Shown piece by piece: positions 35,791 to 48,743 of a stretch of 64,000 bases of DNA (position 1 is the first letter of the stretch; each line of letters opens with the position of its first letter). The notes under the pieces were generated by a model that was given only the letters and a program-made list of their open reading frames with translations, made no database searches and had not been told where the DNA came from. The stretch spans positions 46,501,476 to 46,565,475 of the forward strand of contig CM055107.1 of the NCBI GenBank assembly GCA_029204225.1. Direction: 5' to 3'. A program made the position numbers and the translations under genes. This stretch comes from Diphasiastrum complanatum. Taxonomy: Eukaryota; Streptophyta; Lycopodiopsida; Lycopodiales; Lycopodiaceae.

Positions 35791-36149
35791 CTAAAAAAAC
35801 ATGGATCTTGGAATCAATCCAAGATTAGATCTAAGCTTGATGAAGGAGCTCTTGAGTAGTGGCTTGGTGAGTAGATTGGCAATACATGAAGATGAATCAA
35901 TATGATCTAAGTGGATCTCTTCTCCAATAAGCTCCTCTCTCACAAAATGTGCAACTTCGATGTGCTTGCTCCTTGCATGAAATATTGGATTGTTGGCAAC
36001 AGCTTGGGCCGAGATTGACATATAAAAGCGTAATGTAGACTTATTGGCTCCTCAAAGGATCGTTCATCTCCCTTGTTAGGATCTTTTACAATATGGTCCA
36101 TTGGTGTATCTATGCTCTTACAATTCTCCATATGGAATTTTTTCAGCAT
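35791..36149 (-). pseudogene. Copia RNase H, internally deleted
   Basis: HMENCKSIDTPM (end of RT/connection) is joined after about 30 codons to AVANNPIFHARSKHIEVAHF and CIANLLTKPLLKSSF, the end of RNase H. The middle of RNase H, including SSTESEY and DNQ, is missing, so this is a deletion. Confidence 0.75.
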
Positions 36150-36257
36150 TGATAGAGCATATCTAGATTGACATATAAAAGCATAATTATCATGAAAGTC
36201 AATCTCTAGGCCTAAGATATAATGGATCTCTCCTAGATCTTGGATTTTAGACTCACC

Positions 36258-36962
36258 TCAAGTTGCAACTTTAGTCTCTTCAACTAATTTGATGCAACTT
36301 CCACAAAGGATAATGTCATCTACATAAATGAGAAAAATGACAAGATCACTAGCAAGAAACGTTAGATACATGGAAGGATCATAGTCACTTAGGATAAATC
36401 CTAGTGAGATAAGAAAAGTGTTGAGTCTAGCATACCATGATCTTGGTGCTTGCTTGAGTCCATAAAGACATTTGAATAGCAAGCACACTTTTGATTCCTC
36501 CTTGATGAATCCTTGATGTTGTTCCATATAGATTTCCTCTTCAAGATATCCATTGAGAAATGCATTGAAAACATCCAATTGGAACACCTTCCATTTGAAA
36601 TAGCAAGCAATAGATATGATGATCCTTATTGTCACCATATTTGCAATGGGTGCAAAAGTCTCTTCATAATCAAAACCATGGATTTGAGAAAATTCTTTTT
36701 CACATAGACTTGCCTTGTACTTGTTGATGTTGCCATCTTGGTTGTACTTGATTCAAAATACGCACTTGCAACCAATAATATGCTTGTTGGATGGAGGATC
36801 CACAAGCTCCCAAGTATAGTTGGTGATCAATGCATCATATTCATGCTTCATAGCCTCATACCACTCCTTGGTAATGAGTGCATCTTCAAAATCCTTTGGC
36901 TCCATGTGAAATGAAAGAGGCATAATTGGTGGAATCAAGATCCACTTGCTTGCCTTTGTCAA
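36258..36962 (-). pseudogene. Copia reverse transcriptase
   Basis: Blocks include WYEAMKHEYDALITNYTWEL (fingers), KVFQLDVFNAFLNGYLEEEI (first catalytic Asp), LYGLKQAPRSWYARLNTFLI and IYVDDIILCGS (catalytic YVDD). The domain looks nearly complete, but a stop or shift separates the fingers from the palm. Confidence 0.8.
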
Positions 36963-36987
36963 TGTATGAGATCCTCTTAGGCTCGGA

Positions 36988-37959
36988 TCACTCTCTCAAG
37001 GATCTCCTAGGTGAGAAAACCCAAGGAGACTCTGGATGTTGATCTTCATGAAATATGACATCTCTATTTTCAATCACTATTGAAGTAGAGAGTACAAAGA
37101 CTCTATAGGCCTTCTTGGTGGATGAGTATCCAACCATGATCCCGTTGCACAAGCTTGGATAGTCCTTATTACTTGTTTCCAAGGGAATATGTGTGAAGCA
37201 AACACTTCAAAGACTCTAGGTGATCAACCTTAGGCTTCTTTTTTAATAGTACTTCATATGGTGACGTTCCTCCAAGAGCAAGGTGAGGGAGCCTATTACA
37301 TAGATAGTTGGCACAGTTTATAGCCTCCCTAGAAGTCCTTTGGCAAATATGCTTCAATCCTCAAGGCTTTGACACATTCACACAAGGATCTATTCTTCCT
37401 CTCGGCCACCATTTTGATAAGGGGAATAGGCACAAGAGAACTTCCTTTTGATGCCTTCTTGCTCACAATAGTCATGGAATTTGTTGGAGATGTACTCTCC
37501 ACCTCCATCAGTCCTAAAAGCTTTGATCTTCTATGAGAATTTTTTCTCAACATATGCTTTGAATAAGAGGAAATAATCATACACCATGGATTTTGAAGAA
37601 ATAAGATATAACCATGTGTATCTTGTGTGATCATCAATAAAAGTCACAAAAAAAGTGGCTCCTCCCTTGCTTGTGCTTGATGAGAAATGTACATCCAAGT
37701 GGATCAACTCCAAAAGATGTGTACTCTTGATGGAAGATCTTGTATATGGCTTCTTGTGTGATTTGACAATAGCACAAGCCTCACATGGCTTGATCTCCTT
37801 GGATAGTGTCATTGGCAAGCCAATAGCCTTGGCTTCTTTGATCATAGAAAGCATGGATTTGTAATTGGGATGTCCCAATCTCCTATGCCATAACTCCTCC
37901 TTGGAAAGCTTGGTCACACAAGCAACATCACAAGAATTTGCACTTTCTCTTGGATCCAA
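36988..37959 (-). pseudogene. Copia integrase with GAG-pre-integrase region
   Basis: From the right: ELWHRRLGHPNYKSMLSMIK (HHCC His pair), CEACAIVKSHKKPY (Cys pair), HLDVHFSSSTSKGGATFFVT with FIDDHTRYTWLYL (catalytic Asp), then ERKNRSLCECVKAL after a frame change (third catalytic residue) and the C-terminal YSSTKKAYRVF block. At least two frame changes break it. Confidence 0.8.
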
Positions 37960-38002
37960 TTTGTATATGCCTCCAAATATAGATCCATGTGCAAGTATCT
38001 CA

Positions 38003-38290
38003 TCATTTCTTCTTGATCACACAAGTATCAAGATGGAATTTCACATCAAAGCCACTATCAAGAAGTTGGCCAACACTTATAAGGTTCTTTGTAAGCTTAG
38101 GAACAAAATGAACCTTGTTGAGAGATAGAACTTTAGAAGATGCAAGCTTCAAGGGTATAGTCGCTACTCCTTCAATTTTGCACTCTTGATCATTTGTAGT
38201 GTATATAGACTTATTGGCTCCTTCATACTCACAAATCACACAACTCCTAATAATGTCCTCCTTTGCCTTTGGTACATATTCAAGTCTCAA
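38003..38290 (-). pseudogene. Copia protease C-terminal part
   Basis: The frame reads YTTNDQECKIEGVATIPLKL then VHFVPKLTKNLISVGQLLDS, the standard tail of a Copia protease before GAG-pre-integrase. The active-site DSGA lies beyond the break and is absent. Confidence 0.75.
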
Positions 38291-41200
38291 TTTCTCTTCA
38301 TTTTTAGATGTTAATTACTTCACTTGACTTTTTTCTCTTTTTATCTCATGTCTCATTTTTGCAAAACTCTGCCAATTAAAAGTTGATTAGAATTCTCATG
38401 AAACCTATCTTTGTCCCCAAGTTATTATTCCAATCACTAAATTTCATCTTGTTAGTATTAGAGTTGTAAAAAAGGACAACTTTTTGTCTTGGGATATTTT
38501 ATCATCCCTTAAGAACGACTTGCAATTTCAATGACTTTCAGCAATTTGACTTCAAATTTTAACATGACAATTTCATCAATGTTGCCTAACTGCATGCACT
38601 ACACTACAAGAAAATCAAAATTGTTAAGATTTTTTGGATCCATCGCTATTCTTAATCATACAAAAAATATGAGCAAGAAAAATAGAGTAAAAGAATCTAA
38701 AAAATATTTAATTGTAAAGACTTTTTCGCACCACGAAATATCTTAGTTATGATATCCAATAATATGCCCAGCCTTTTAAGATGTTGTGAGTGACAAATTT
38801 AAAATCATTTAAGCTGAAGAAAATTCTATAAAATAAACAAACTTGCAGTCATTTTACTTATGTTAAAATTTAAAATTTTGAGTGGCAAAATTTCCAATGT
38901 AATTTTACATGGTAAATTATTAAGCCATAAAAGTTTGTATAATAGTTGCTCAAAGTTTTTGTCAAAAGGACTCATATTCATCCTAGTTTGCTACAGCTTT
39001 GGTGATGAAATCTTGGCTCTACAACAATTCTCAATTAGGAATCTCCCAAAACAAGAGAAAAATAATAACAAAGGAGTATGCAAGCAATGAGAATGAAACA
39101 AAAAACAAAGGATCAAAGTAGGAAAAGAGAACAACCCTTGGATTATGCATAATTAATCGATAGTTGTCTTTAGCAAATAAGAAGGTGAAATACAATATGA
39201 TCTAGAGAAGAACAAAAGAAGCATTATCACTGTTAGCCAATCATGTAAAGCGAACTTAAATCATGGTAAACTCATATCATATTCAAAACTAGTTAGCATC
39301 TTATAGCAATCAATGTCCATGTATCCTAACAAGCTAGTAAACTCAAATCATACTGTCTTTTTTGATGTTGATGACGCACATTATATCTGTCTTTCATCCA
39401 CAACTCAATAATTGACCATTCTTTTAAGCCATTTATTTCTAATCTCCACTCATTTCTAATCTCATGCTCTCTTGCAATACCTTGAGAATTTCCATTACCC
39501 ATAGGGTGATCTTCTATGAAATTATGTTATATCATTGTTGAGTGTCCACTAAAAGAGAGATAATATGTAAGCTTACATACTAAGGGTCCTTAAAATGTCA
39601 ATGATTTGAGAGAAAAATAATAATCAAGGATAATACTATATATATAAAAAAATGTCAATAATGCTTATTGTTTAACAAAATTAAAAAAGAAATTCTCTTA
39701 ATATGTAGTGAAATTTCTTGCCACGTTTCTACTTGGGAAAAGTTGTACATCATATGAGCTAATAAAATGACTAAAATAAGAAATAAATCAAAAAACTAGA
39801 ACAAATTCACATAACCGTGCATTGAAATTGCATAAAAAAAAAATATAACCATGGGAAAATGCATCTTATTCATTAAATTCAATAATAAAGATATCAACAT
39901 TGATTAAGCCATTTCTTGAAATGACACATTTGTAAACCTCATTTGTTTAGTACAAGCTACTTGTATGATGTTTACAATACAACCAAGATGAAATCATGAT
40001 CTTTCTTGCATTGTGCATCTGATTTAGCCTTGAAAAAGTGCACTCATCCCACCATAAGTGCTTTTTGTGAAATTTTGAATTACCATGTGTGTTTTTCTCC
40101 CTAGTGGCAAGATGATGCCAAACTGATGTAAGACGAAAAAGAATGGAGGGTACATATGGATCAAGATTGAGAGTAGCCTTAAGGGGTCCACCAAGCACAT
40201 AGTCAAAACTAGTTATGCTTGACAATAATATATAATCCATGACAATAATATATAATCTAGAAATCATCATAAGGGTTATATAAAAATATTTGAATATTTT
40301 TTAAGTGATATCAATGTTAGAGTTGGCCATTTTCCTTGACCTTTGCAATAAAGTTTCATGTGCTGGATTGCTAGCTAGTCTACTATGTATAGTAAACAAT
40401 TGATTCTACCTAGAAAACTCGAAGAGCATGGTAGGGTGAGCTTGGTTCTAGGTGAAACTAGCAAACTAAGACCAATGCAGCATATTCATTCTTCTATAAC
40501 TTTTATCAAGTTTGTAAATTGGTGATACTATCAACTAGTTAACTACATGTAGGACCTTTATAATGATGACATCATCAACTAGTTATTTATGTCTTTAGCA
40601 TAATGGTGATGAGGTGTGTACCATTCAATGAGCAATCTTAAAGTGTTATAGAAAGCCTCACATATTGTAAAGGCTCTCCATTGTGTACAACTTTTGGGTC
40701 TAATATTGAATTTGGAAATCTCTAAGATTCTTAAACCACATAAAGTGTCAAGGACTAGAAATTTTTGGAACATAACAATCATGTAGAGGCCCTTTTTTGC
40801 CATAGTAATCTCATTTCTCATTGCATCTTACGAGCTTGGAGCAAAATTTGGTGGTTGATTTTATAAAGGATAACGCCTGTTCACTTTATAGCACATAATG
40901 TCCTAGGCTCATGGTAGAGGTATTAAAAGCTCCATAAATTCTTGCAAAATATGAACAAAAAATAAGATGCTAACGTAAAAAATCATCATATATGGAGAGG
41001 GCAGTATGCCAATGTTCACAAATAAATCCATTTTCAATTGTAAAGACTTGGCAAACCATTTCTAGCTAACTTTCTTGTGTGGCCCACAATTTTACCTAAA
41101 CTCCTATACAAACTTTTATGGGCCATAAACTACTTCTAAAAACAATTACTAACTTCAGACTCATAACCTTTTATGAGAGCCTCATGTTTGAAACTTCTTG

Positions 41201-42048
41201 AGAAAAGAATCAACTGGATTTGTATAATTTCCCAAGGGAATCCAATCTATGCACAATCTATTGCAACTCACAACTAAACATTAATATGATGCCTCAATTC
41301 TTTATGAATGTGAAATTTTTGTGTGAAATCGGCCATTTTTTCACACTTCAATAAAGGGAATGGTTTGGTATTTTACTTCTCATTTATGAAGTACATTAGA
41401 TTACACAAAGAATGTGCTTGCTTAGAGAATTTACAACTAAATCACATAACTATTTGTTTTGACAAATTTCTTGTATTTCTTACCATCTTTCACAAAGCAC
41501 TCTAGAAAAAATGTGAAACAAAATATATTTTAGAAGTGGTATGCTGACAAAGTATAAATCTTAAAGTCCATACAAATAATCAAAAGTAAATTATGGCTCA
41601 TAATTTTTTTGGGAACATAAAGTCAACAACTTTCTCAACCATAAACTGACCTTTTCATTGGGTAAAATTGTGGCCATTTTACCTAGTGAAAAGATCACTC
41701 AATAATCCATTCAATATGATAATTGCTACTATAGTGTATTTTTTATTCTCTTGCATAAGAGTATGCTCACATTATGATAGTAGATCTATTACCGCAATCT
41801 CACCCAAAAACTTTTTGGTTGTAAAAGATACACACTCTTTATTGACATTTGATTTTACACTTTTGTAAACATACATGTATAATATTTGCTACTTGAAAAT
41901 ATGTTTTGTGACATTGTGGCATCAAGAAGCATTTTTTTCTTACAAGAATTTGAGATCAATTTGAGCACAATAGTAGCTACTATTACTGATATTTGGAAGG
42001 TTTGCTCATATTGAATACTCAAAGTCTAAGTATATATATATACATATG

Positions 42049-42050
<2 letters not shown>
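38291..42050. other. Gene-free stretch
   Basis: No recognised domain. Two minus-strand frames (39,947-40,270 and 40,579-40,821) have mixed composition that could be old transposase sequence, but no motif supports a call. Confidence 0.35.

Positions 42051-42083
<33 letters not shown>
42051..42083. repeat. (TG)n microsatellite
   Basis: 33 bp of TG units preceded by a short TA run. Confidence 0.95.
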
Positions 42084-42084
<1 letters not shown>

Positions 42085-43912
42085 TTTGTGTGTTCCTCCC
42101 ATTTCTTAGCCTATTCAATTTTTCCTTTTCCAATCTTCAATTCTTTCATTTTGAACCATTAATCTCCTACATTTCGAAATAATTTTGAAATCAACCAATT
42201 GATTATTGGACTTTATCAATTCTTATTGAGTACTAGTGCATCATCCATACTCCACGATGAAGTGGTATGCTATTTACATCTCCTTGAGCTTAGAGTATGG
42301 GAGAATTGAAATTCTTGTGAGCCTAGAAAGAATTCTCCATGATTCAAAATATGATAAATCAATTACTAGACAAAATTTTCATTCTATTTTATACTTTTTA
42401 ATGAAAAATATATATCTCATCACCAAGAAGCATAGGCATAATTTGCTTGTAGATGTCATCACCTAGACAATTACATTCATAAATGACTCCTTGCTAAAGA
42501 TTTTGAATTTTTTTTTTGCTACATTGGAATCAGCCTTAGTTCACCACTTTCACCTGAAATCCCACTCACCCTCGTGGCTTTTTTTTCCAAAGCTAGACAC
42601 CTCACCAAACTATGCTCCGTTAAACTAACATATCAACACAACACTATTCACTCCTAAAGTGCATTAGATTGAAAAATAGTCATCCTTTATTAATAATATA
42701 TTGGTTGTCATATTTGTGCACCCAAGTTTAGCAGAGTCCTTTTTGCCATCCATATTTTTTTGAAAGCCTTTCCTAGTCATGAGATTGTAAAGTAATTGAA
42801 AGGCATATCATGACTTTTGAGAGCAATCTACCCTTATAGTGATTGATTAAAAAGACTTTTAGAATCATAACAGACCTACAAAAACTTCATAAAAAAGTTG
42901 GAGGATACTATACCTGTAAAGGTCAAAAAGTGTGGGCCAGGAAAAAACATAATAATCATGGCCATCAAGTAAAAAGTCTCACCATGATTTATGACTAAAG
43001 TATATTATTTTTTCACGTGTAAAAGATTGAGAATGAATGTCTTGGCCATAATTTAATGATCCTTTTACTCAATTGAAAGGTTACTAGTCAATGCATTTCA
43101 CAACCCATAAAGGACATACTTGTCTGTTCTCTACATATTCTTGTAGAGCATTAAACTCTACACGAAATGCCTGACCCGAGAAAATAAGTTATCATAGTAT
43201 TGGTTTGAAAGAATGCACCTAGTTTTCATATATATACAAAAAAACAAGCACACAAAACAAGGGTGATGATGACATATTATGAATATAGAAGTGTGTAAGG
43301 AAAATAGAAGTCACACAAAAGGCCCATAGAAAAGGTCTTGTAACTAGATTATAGCTCATAGAAAGTCAAAAGATGTCATTCATGGAAAAATACAATCAAT
43401 TCATTGAATATTAACCTTTAATATAAAAAACCATTATGAGTCACAAAATTCATGAATTCAACTTTTCTTGTTCATTTTCCAGGTTGTGACTAGGAAGGTT
43501 TTATTGTTAGACCCTTACAAGCTATTGAGTCATATAATTTGATTTTAGAAAAAAGACCTAATTAGCAAAGTTCTAGGGTTAGGAGAACATCAAACCTTGC
43601 ATACTGTATAATTTCATGTATGTGGAATATGTTATATCCAACTTTGGTTGGAGATCAACATTGGTTTTCAGTGTGAAATCTTACATTTGAGATAATCATG
43701 TTGTTGGTGACCAAACTATCAAGAGTAATATGAGATGAAAGATGATTGGCTAGATTTCAAGTTCTTCTATAATGTCTAGGTGGTGAACACATATCTAGCT
43801 TTATTGGTTTGCCTCCAATTTAATTACTCAACAGCATCTATGGAGAATTAGTTAGGTAAGTGTCTTGTAATGTCCAATGTTTGTAGTAGTAGTATAAGAA
43901 CTAATAATATAT
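42084..43912. other. Gene-free stretch
   Basis: Nothing recognisable. It ends at the LTR on the right. Confidence 0.4.
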
Positions 43913-44575
43913 TGTGTTAAAGTACAGTACTTTAGGACCATAAATGGATCTACACAAGATTCGCAAGAGTGATTGGGTGTTTGCTAATCAATTTATTGCA
44001 AAAACTAGACACCAAATTGATCTAAAATAGCAATTTGACACTTAACAACCAAGAACAATCATAAAGCATTGATCAAATGATGAAATCTGAGTTCGCACAT
44101 GTGAAACACAGGCTATAGTACGGCTTGCAAATAAGGAATGAAGTACAAATCACTTAGATTGCATTTCGGTCATGAACAATGTAGAGTAGCTCGAGATTGG
44201 TAATGAGACCTCAAAACTTTTCTAAGTGTTCACTATGGAGAGTCTCCTACATAGTAAAGCCTCTTCCTTTGTAAAGTTAGGTGAATTTTCATCATGTAAT
44301 AAGGAAGTTAACTTGGATTTCTTAACCTAATTTGCCAACCTAGCCTCATCCCAAGAGTCATGCCAAGCAGGTGGCTAGTTGGTCAATTTCCACCACAAAT
44401 CTAGGAACTAGATCCTATTACCAAATTGACTTGACCTACTCTTTAGACTTGATTTAACCTACACTAGAGTAGGTTTCCCACGTGGCTCCATGGCCTCACA
44501 TGTGTGGGATCCACTATGTACATAATTTACAATATTTGACATAGCTAGATTTGCCAACATAGGCAATTTTTCACA
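43913..44575 (-). repeat. 3' LTR of a minus-strand Copia element
   Basis: It starts TGTGTTAAAGTACAGTACTT and ends GGCAATTTTTCACA. The same LTR family recurs as a truncated copy at 48,575 and as a solo LTR at 59,893-60,582. Confidence 0.85.
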
Positions 44576-44634
44576 CTCCTCTAATCTAGCTTTGGAATTT
44601 ATGATACTTTTATCAATTACTCCAATTGAAGATA

Positions 44635-45221
44635 TTAGCTTAACAAATTAATCCTTAGGCAGAATTTAACAAATAGATCAGCTAAGCAATTCAATGAAGA
44701 CACATGTTGGAGCTTGATCTCTTTGGCTTGCACCTTCTCCCTCACAAAATGATGAGCAATCTTGATGTGCTTGCTCCTTGCATGGAATGTAGGATTAGTA
44801 GCAAGTGATTGGGCTGATTGGTTGTCACAATAGATGATAGGCACTTCCTCCTCCATGACATGAAGCTCCACCAATAGCCTCTTGAGCCATAATACCTCTT
44901 GCATGTTGATGTCAAGGCCTTATACTCGGATTCTGTGGAAGATAAGAAAATTGTATCTTGCATTTTAGAAAGCCATGATACTATTTCATCACATAAAAAA
45001 GTAGAAAATTCACTTGTAGACTTTCGATCCACTTTGTCACCTGCAAAATCCGAGTCACTATAGTCTCTTAAGCCAAGATTAGTCCCATTGTACAATATGC
45101 CAAAATTCCTAGTTGATGAGATATATCTTAGGACTCTTTTGGCCATTTTCCAATGTAATACCAAGGGACTTTGGATGAATTGGCTTAACTTTCCAAAAAT
45201 ATAACTAAGCATCACCATCAA
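44635..45221 (-). pseudogene. Copia RNase H
   Basis: Blocks in order: AKRVLRYISSTRNFGILYNG, SDSDFAGDKVDRKSTSEF, FLSSTESEYKALT, then after a frame change IYCDNQSAQSLATNPTFHAR with SKHIKIAHHFVREKVQAKEI. All RNase H blocks are present but split over two frames. Confidence 0.85.
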
Positions 45222-45561
45222 TAGATGCTTTTACATGTTGCTCCATTGGAGTCTGAATGCCTTTACAATTCTTCATTCCAATACTATCTAGGATGGATGT
45301 AGCATACTTAGATTGACAAATGAAACTTATGACTTCTATTCCTAAAATGAAGTTCCATAGGCCTAGATTTACCATTTTGAACTCTTTGGATAAGGCAATA
45401 TTTATATCTCTTATTCCATCTAGATCATTCTCACTAAAAATAATGTCATCAACATACAATACAAGGATAATGATCTTTCCATCATGAAATCTTAAGTACA
45501 ATGATGGATCATAAGAACTTAAAACAAAGATCCCAAGTATGATTCTCCATGAGAGCATCAT
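45205..45561 (-). pseudogene. Copia reverse transcriptase, C-terminal half only
   Basis: SSYDPSLYLRFHDGKIIILV followed by LYVDDIIFSENDLDGI carries the YVDD catalytic pair, then FKMVNLGLWNFILGIEV and a CKGIQTPMEQHV block. The fingers and first catalytic Asp (LDVxNAFLxG) are absent between here and 45,725, so this copy cannot encode a working enzyme. Confidence 0.8.
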
Positions 45562-45724
45562 ACTCCACTTGCACTAGCATTCATCCAACTTTTTGATTTA
45601 CAAGCATCTTCATAGCAAGTTGGTTCATCAACCATTGAAGTAAGGATAGTGTATGAAGTAAAAGATGAAATGCCTTCCCTTTGATCACCTTTGCCATCGT
45701 AAGTGAGCCTCAATGGCTCGGCCC

Positions 45725-46723
45725 TTACTCTTGTGGATCTTCTTGGAGTCCTTGGATCTTGAGGTGGATCCTCAAGCTCTTGATCATTTTGAAACTCCTC
45801 CTACATCCTAGCATGTTCTTGACATCAAGATAATTAGTAGCATTATCATCCTCTTTACAAGCATGTCCTTCATAAAAAATAGCATCCCTAATCACTATGA
45901 CTTTTTTAGTGATGGGATTGAAGACTCTATAATCTTTGCTATTCTCACCATATCCCACAAAGATGCCTTTGATGGAAGTTGCATCATCCTTCTTCCTTGT
46001 ATCCAAGGATTGGTGTACATAGCAAGTGGATTAAAATATCTTTAGATCCTTGAGATTTGGCTTTTTCTCCAAATAGAGCTTCATATGGTATGATTCCTCC
46101 AATGGCTTGGTTGGGCAATCTATTGCATAAGAAGTTAGCACATGTGATTGCCTCACCCCAAAATGGTTTTGGAAGAGAAGCATCTAGCCTTAAGGCTTTA
46201 GCACACTCACAAAGAGATCTATTTTTCCTCTCGACCACTCCATTTTGTTGAGGGGTATAAGAACATGATAACTCCCTCTTAATGCCATTAGAACTACAAA
46301 ACTCTATCAACTTATTGGAGATATATTCTCTTCCATTATCATTTTTTAATACCTTGATCTTGGTACTAAGTTGATTTTCTACTAATGTTTTGAACTTTAC
46401 AAATGAATCAAACACCAAAAATTACAAGATAAGAGGTAAATCCAACCATATCTAGAATGATCATCAATGAAGGTTACATAGTACTTAGCACCACCGTTAG
46501 ATGTTTGAGAGAAACTATGTACATCCGAATGTATGATTTCAAGAGGAGTGTTAGATCTTGATGTAGATATTGAGAATGGTAGCTTATGAGCCTTTGAGAG
46601 GCTACAAGCCTCATAATTCTTTTCACATTTTGCCAAGCTCTTGGGGAGGCCGATTGCAAGATCCTTTACACACAGATGGATTCCATATCTTTGAAGTTGG
46701 GGTGGCCCAACCTTTTGTGCCAT
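45725..46723 (-). pseudogene. Copia integrase
   Basis: From the right: C-x-x-C region (NYEACSLSKAHKLPF), EIIHSDVHSFSQTSNGGAKY with VTFIDDHSRYGW (catalytic Asp), then VLKNDNGREYISNKLIEFCS and TPQQNGVVERKNRSLCECAK (second Asp and Glu), then KGIFVGYGENSKDYRVFNP. Domain order is complete but lies in three frames. Confidence 0.85.
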
Positions 46724-47110
46724 AGCTCCACACTTGATATCTCCATCTTTTCCATGTTCACACTCTCCATTGCAACATTAGCATCTAATTTAAACAATCT
46801 ACCTTGTTTAAATCCTTTTGCTATGCATTCATCAATCTTAAAGATGAAACAAACTCCATGCTTGCCAACACTTAGCAAATTCTTGGTTAACGTAGGTACA
46901 AAAAGGACATTCTCAAGATTCATCATTTTGGATGAACCTATGTACAATGGAATATTTCCAATACCACTTATTCTACACTCTTGATCACTAGCTGTAAAGA
47001 TAGATCTTCTTACATCATTATAAGAAAGTAAACTTTGGAGAAATAGTCCTTTTGCAAAGTCATGTGGGAGCTAGCCCCACTATCAATCCACAAAGAATCA
47101 CTTGTGTTGC
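46666..47110 (-). pseudogene. Copia protease end and GAG-pre-integrase
   Basis: LWIDSGASSHMTLQKDYFSK can be read at about 47,030-47,100 (active-site DSGA). VLFVPTLTKNLLSVGKHG and SSVELWHKRLGHPNFKDMES follow. Confidence 0.8.
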
Positions 47111-47123
47111 TCTTGTATGACGG

Positions 47124-47960
47124 TTATGTGTTGGATACCATCAAGGATGATTCTTCTTCATCCTCCTCTTCTTGATGTGCAATATTGCTTTGTTTGTTCT
47201 CTTGTGCCTTCTTCTTCTTGAGACATTCTGATTCAAAATTCCCTTGCCACAGAAAAATCTTTTGAGCTTTGACAATGTCCTTCTTGTCTTTTGAGCTTGA
47301 TGCTTCATCCTCTTCTTTGGCCTCCTTTGGATGTTTCTTCTTAGCTCCATTGGTCTTCTTTTTGTCCTTGAATGGGAAATTGGCTTTCTCATCTCCATCC
47401 TGCAATGACAATGAATTCATTCTTGCTTTTGGTGTGGAGCATTCTACACTCTTCAGCCACTAATACAATATGAAGTTTTTCAATAGTTGGCAAGGTATCT
47501 TGGATGGCAAAACTTTGGACCAAGTTTGAGAAATCATCTCATAGAGACTGCTTGTACAATCTCACTATCTTTAATCTTCTCACGAATAGTGCTATCTCTT
47601 AGTTGACAAATTATTTCTTAGCACATAGTCTTGTGCATTTTCCTCACATTTTTAATGATGAGAACTCTAGAATTGTATTTAGATTCATAGATTGTTTTCA
47701 AAGAGTCCCATGCCTCTTCAGCACTAGTACAATAAGACACTTCTTTCAAAAGATCATTACCAATACAATGAAGTGCTAGTCTAGATTTCTTCTTGTATCT
47801 AATTAACTCTTGTGCACCACTTCAATCAATAATTCATAAAGGTTTTGAAGCACCATTAGTGACTCCATCCTAACCTTCCAAATGGAATAATTTGTAGAAT
47901 TTAGTCTTTCAATAGGTTCTAGAAGGCCCCAATTGATCCCATCTTACTAAGCGACTTCTA
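47124..47960 (-). pseudogene. Copia gag with damaged zinc knuckle
   Basis: The Lys-rich linker (KKTNGAKKKHPKEAKEEDEA) precedes a knuckle that reads FLWQGNFESECLKKKK, where CFFCGKxGHFxxEC is expected, so two Cys and the His are lost. Further right, the minus strand gives scattered UBN2-like fragments with stops. Gag is not functional. Confidence 0.7.
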
Positions 47961-48574
47961 CAAGAAAAAAATTGGTTTGATTGATTCTAGAAACTCACAA
48001 TAGGTCTCTTGTAGTGATCCTCTCAAATTTGGTTTCTAGCCCACCAAAAGGACTTCTAACCATGGTTCTAGCACTTCCTCAAAAAGATGAAATGAAGATT
48101 AGATGAGATCCAATCAAGCTACAATCATATTAAGTCAATTTTTAACTATTTTTGGACAATACAGTGGCAAAATCACACTCACACTTCTTGATGGCTTTTC
48201 AAAACCTGTAAAACACTTTTACAGGACTTGTTTTCAGCCTAGATTAATTATATCTCATGACACTAAGTCAAATCCAACCAATGGCAGTTGATCTTGGTAG
48301 CTTTTCCTGGGATTAGCACCAAAAAATCACATCAAGATCCAATAGTATACATTTTTATGGATCAAAGGTACATTGAGCATTAAATGCAGTTTCAGAGGTG
48401 CCTACACGTGTGGATAGTAGGGATTTTGATCCCTACTAATTTTGGAATCAAATCCCCTCCTCAAAGTATAGATTCAAACTCGCCATCTCAATTCTAGTTT
48501 TTAGCTTCAAAACTTGCTAAAAATGGATTTTTATTTGATCAATCAATAGCCTCTTGTACTTGGCTCTGATACCA

Positions 48575-48743
48575 TGTGAAAGTACAGTACTTTAGTACCC
48601 TAAATGGATCTACACAAGATCCACAAGAGTGATTGGGTTTTTGCTAATCAATCTATTGCAAAAACTAGACACACAAATTGATCTAGAATAGCAATTTGAC
48701 ACTCAACATTCAAGAACAATCATAAAGCATTGATCAAATGATG
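48575..48743 (-). repeat. Truncated 5' LTR with primer site
   Basis: TGTGAAAGTACAGTACTTTA begins directly after TGGCTCTGATACCA (48,561-48,574), the reverse complement of the tRNA-Met primer site. It follows the 43.9-kb LTR for 169 bp with few differences and breaks off at CAAATGATG. Confidence 0.85.

Larger units (their letters stand above)
35330..38290 (-). mobile_element. Minus-strand Copia element, gag and 5' LTR missing
   Basis: In minus-strand order the window holds the protease end, GAG-pre-integrase, integrase, reverse transcriptase and RNase H end, then a purine-rich stretch and an LTR end (...GTTTTTCACA at 35,761-35,770). Nothing of gag or a 5' LTR is found to the right of 38,290. 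The left limit of the 3' LTR is approximate. Confidence 0.75.
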
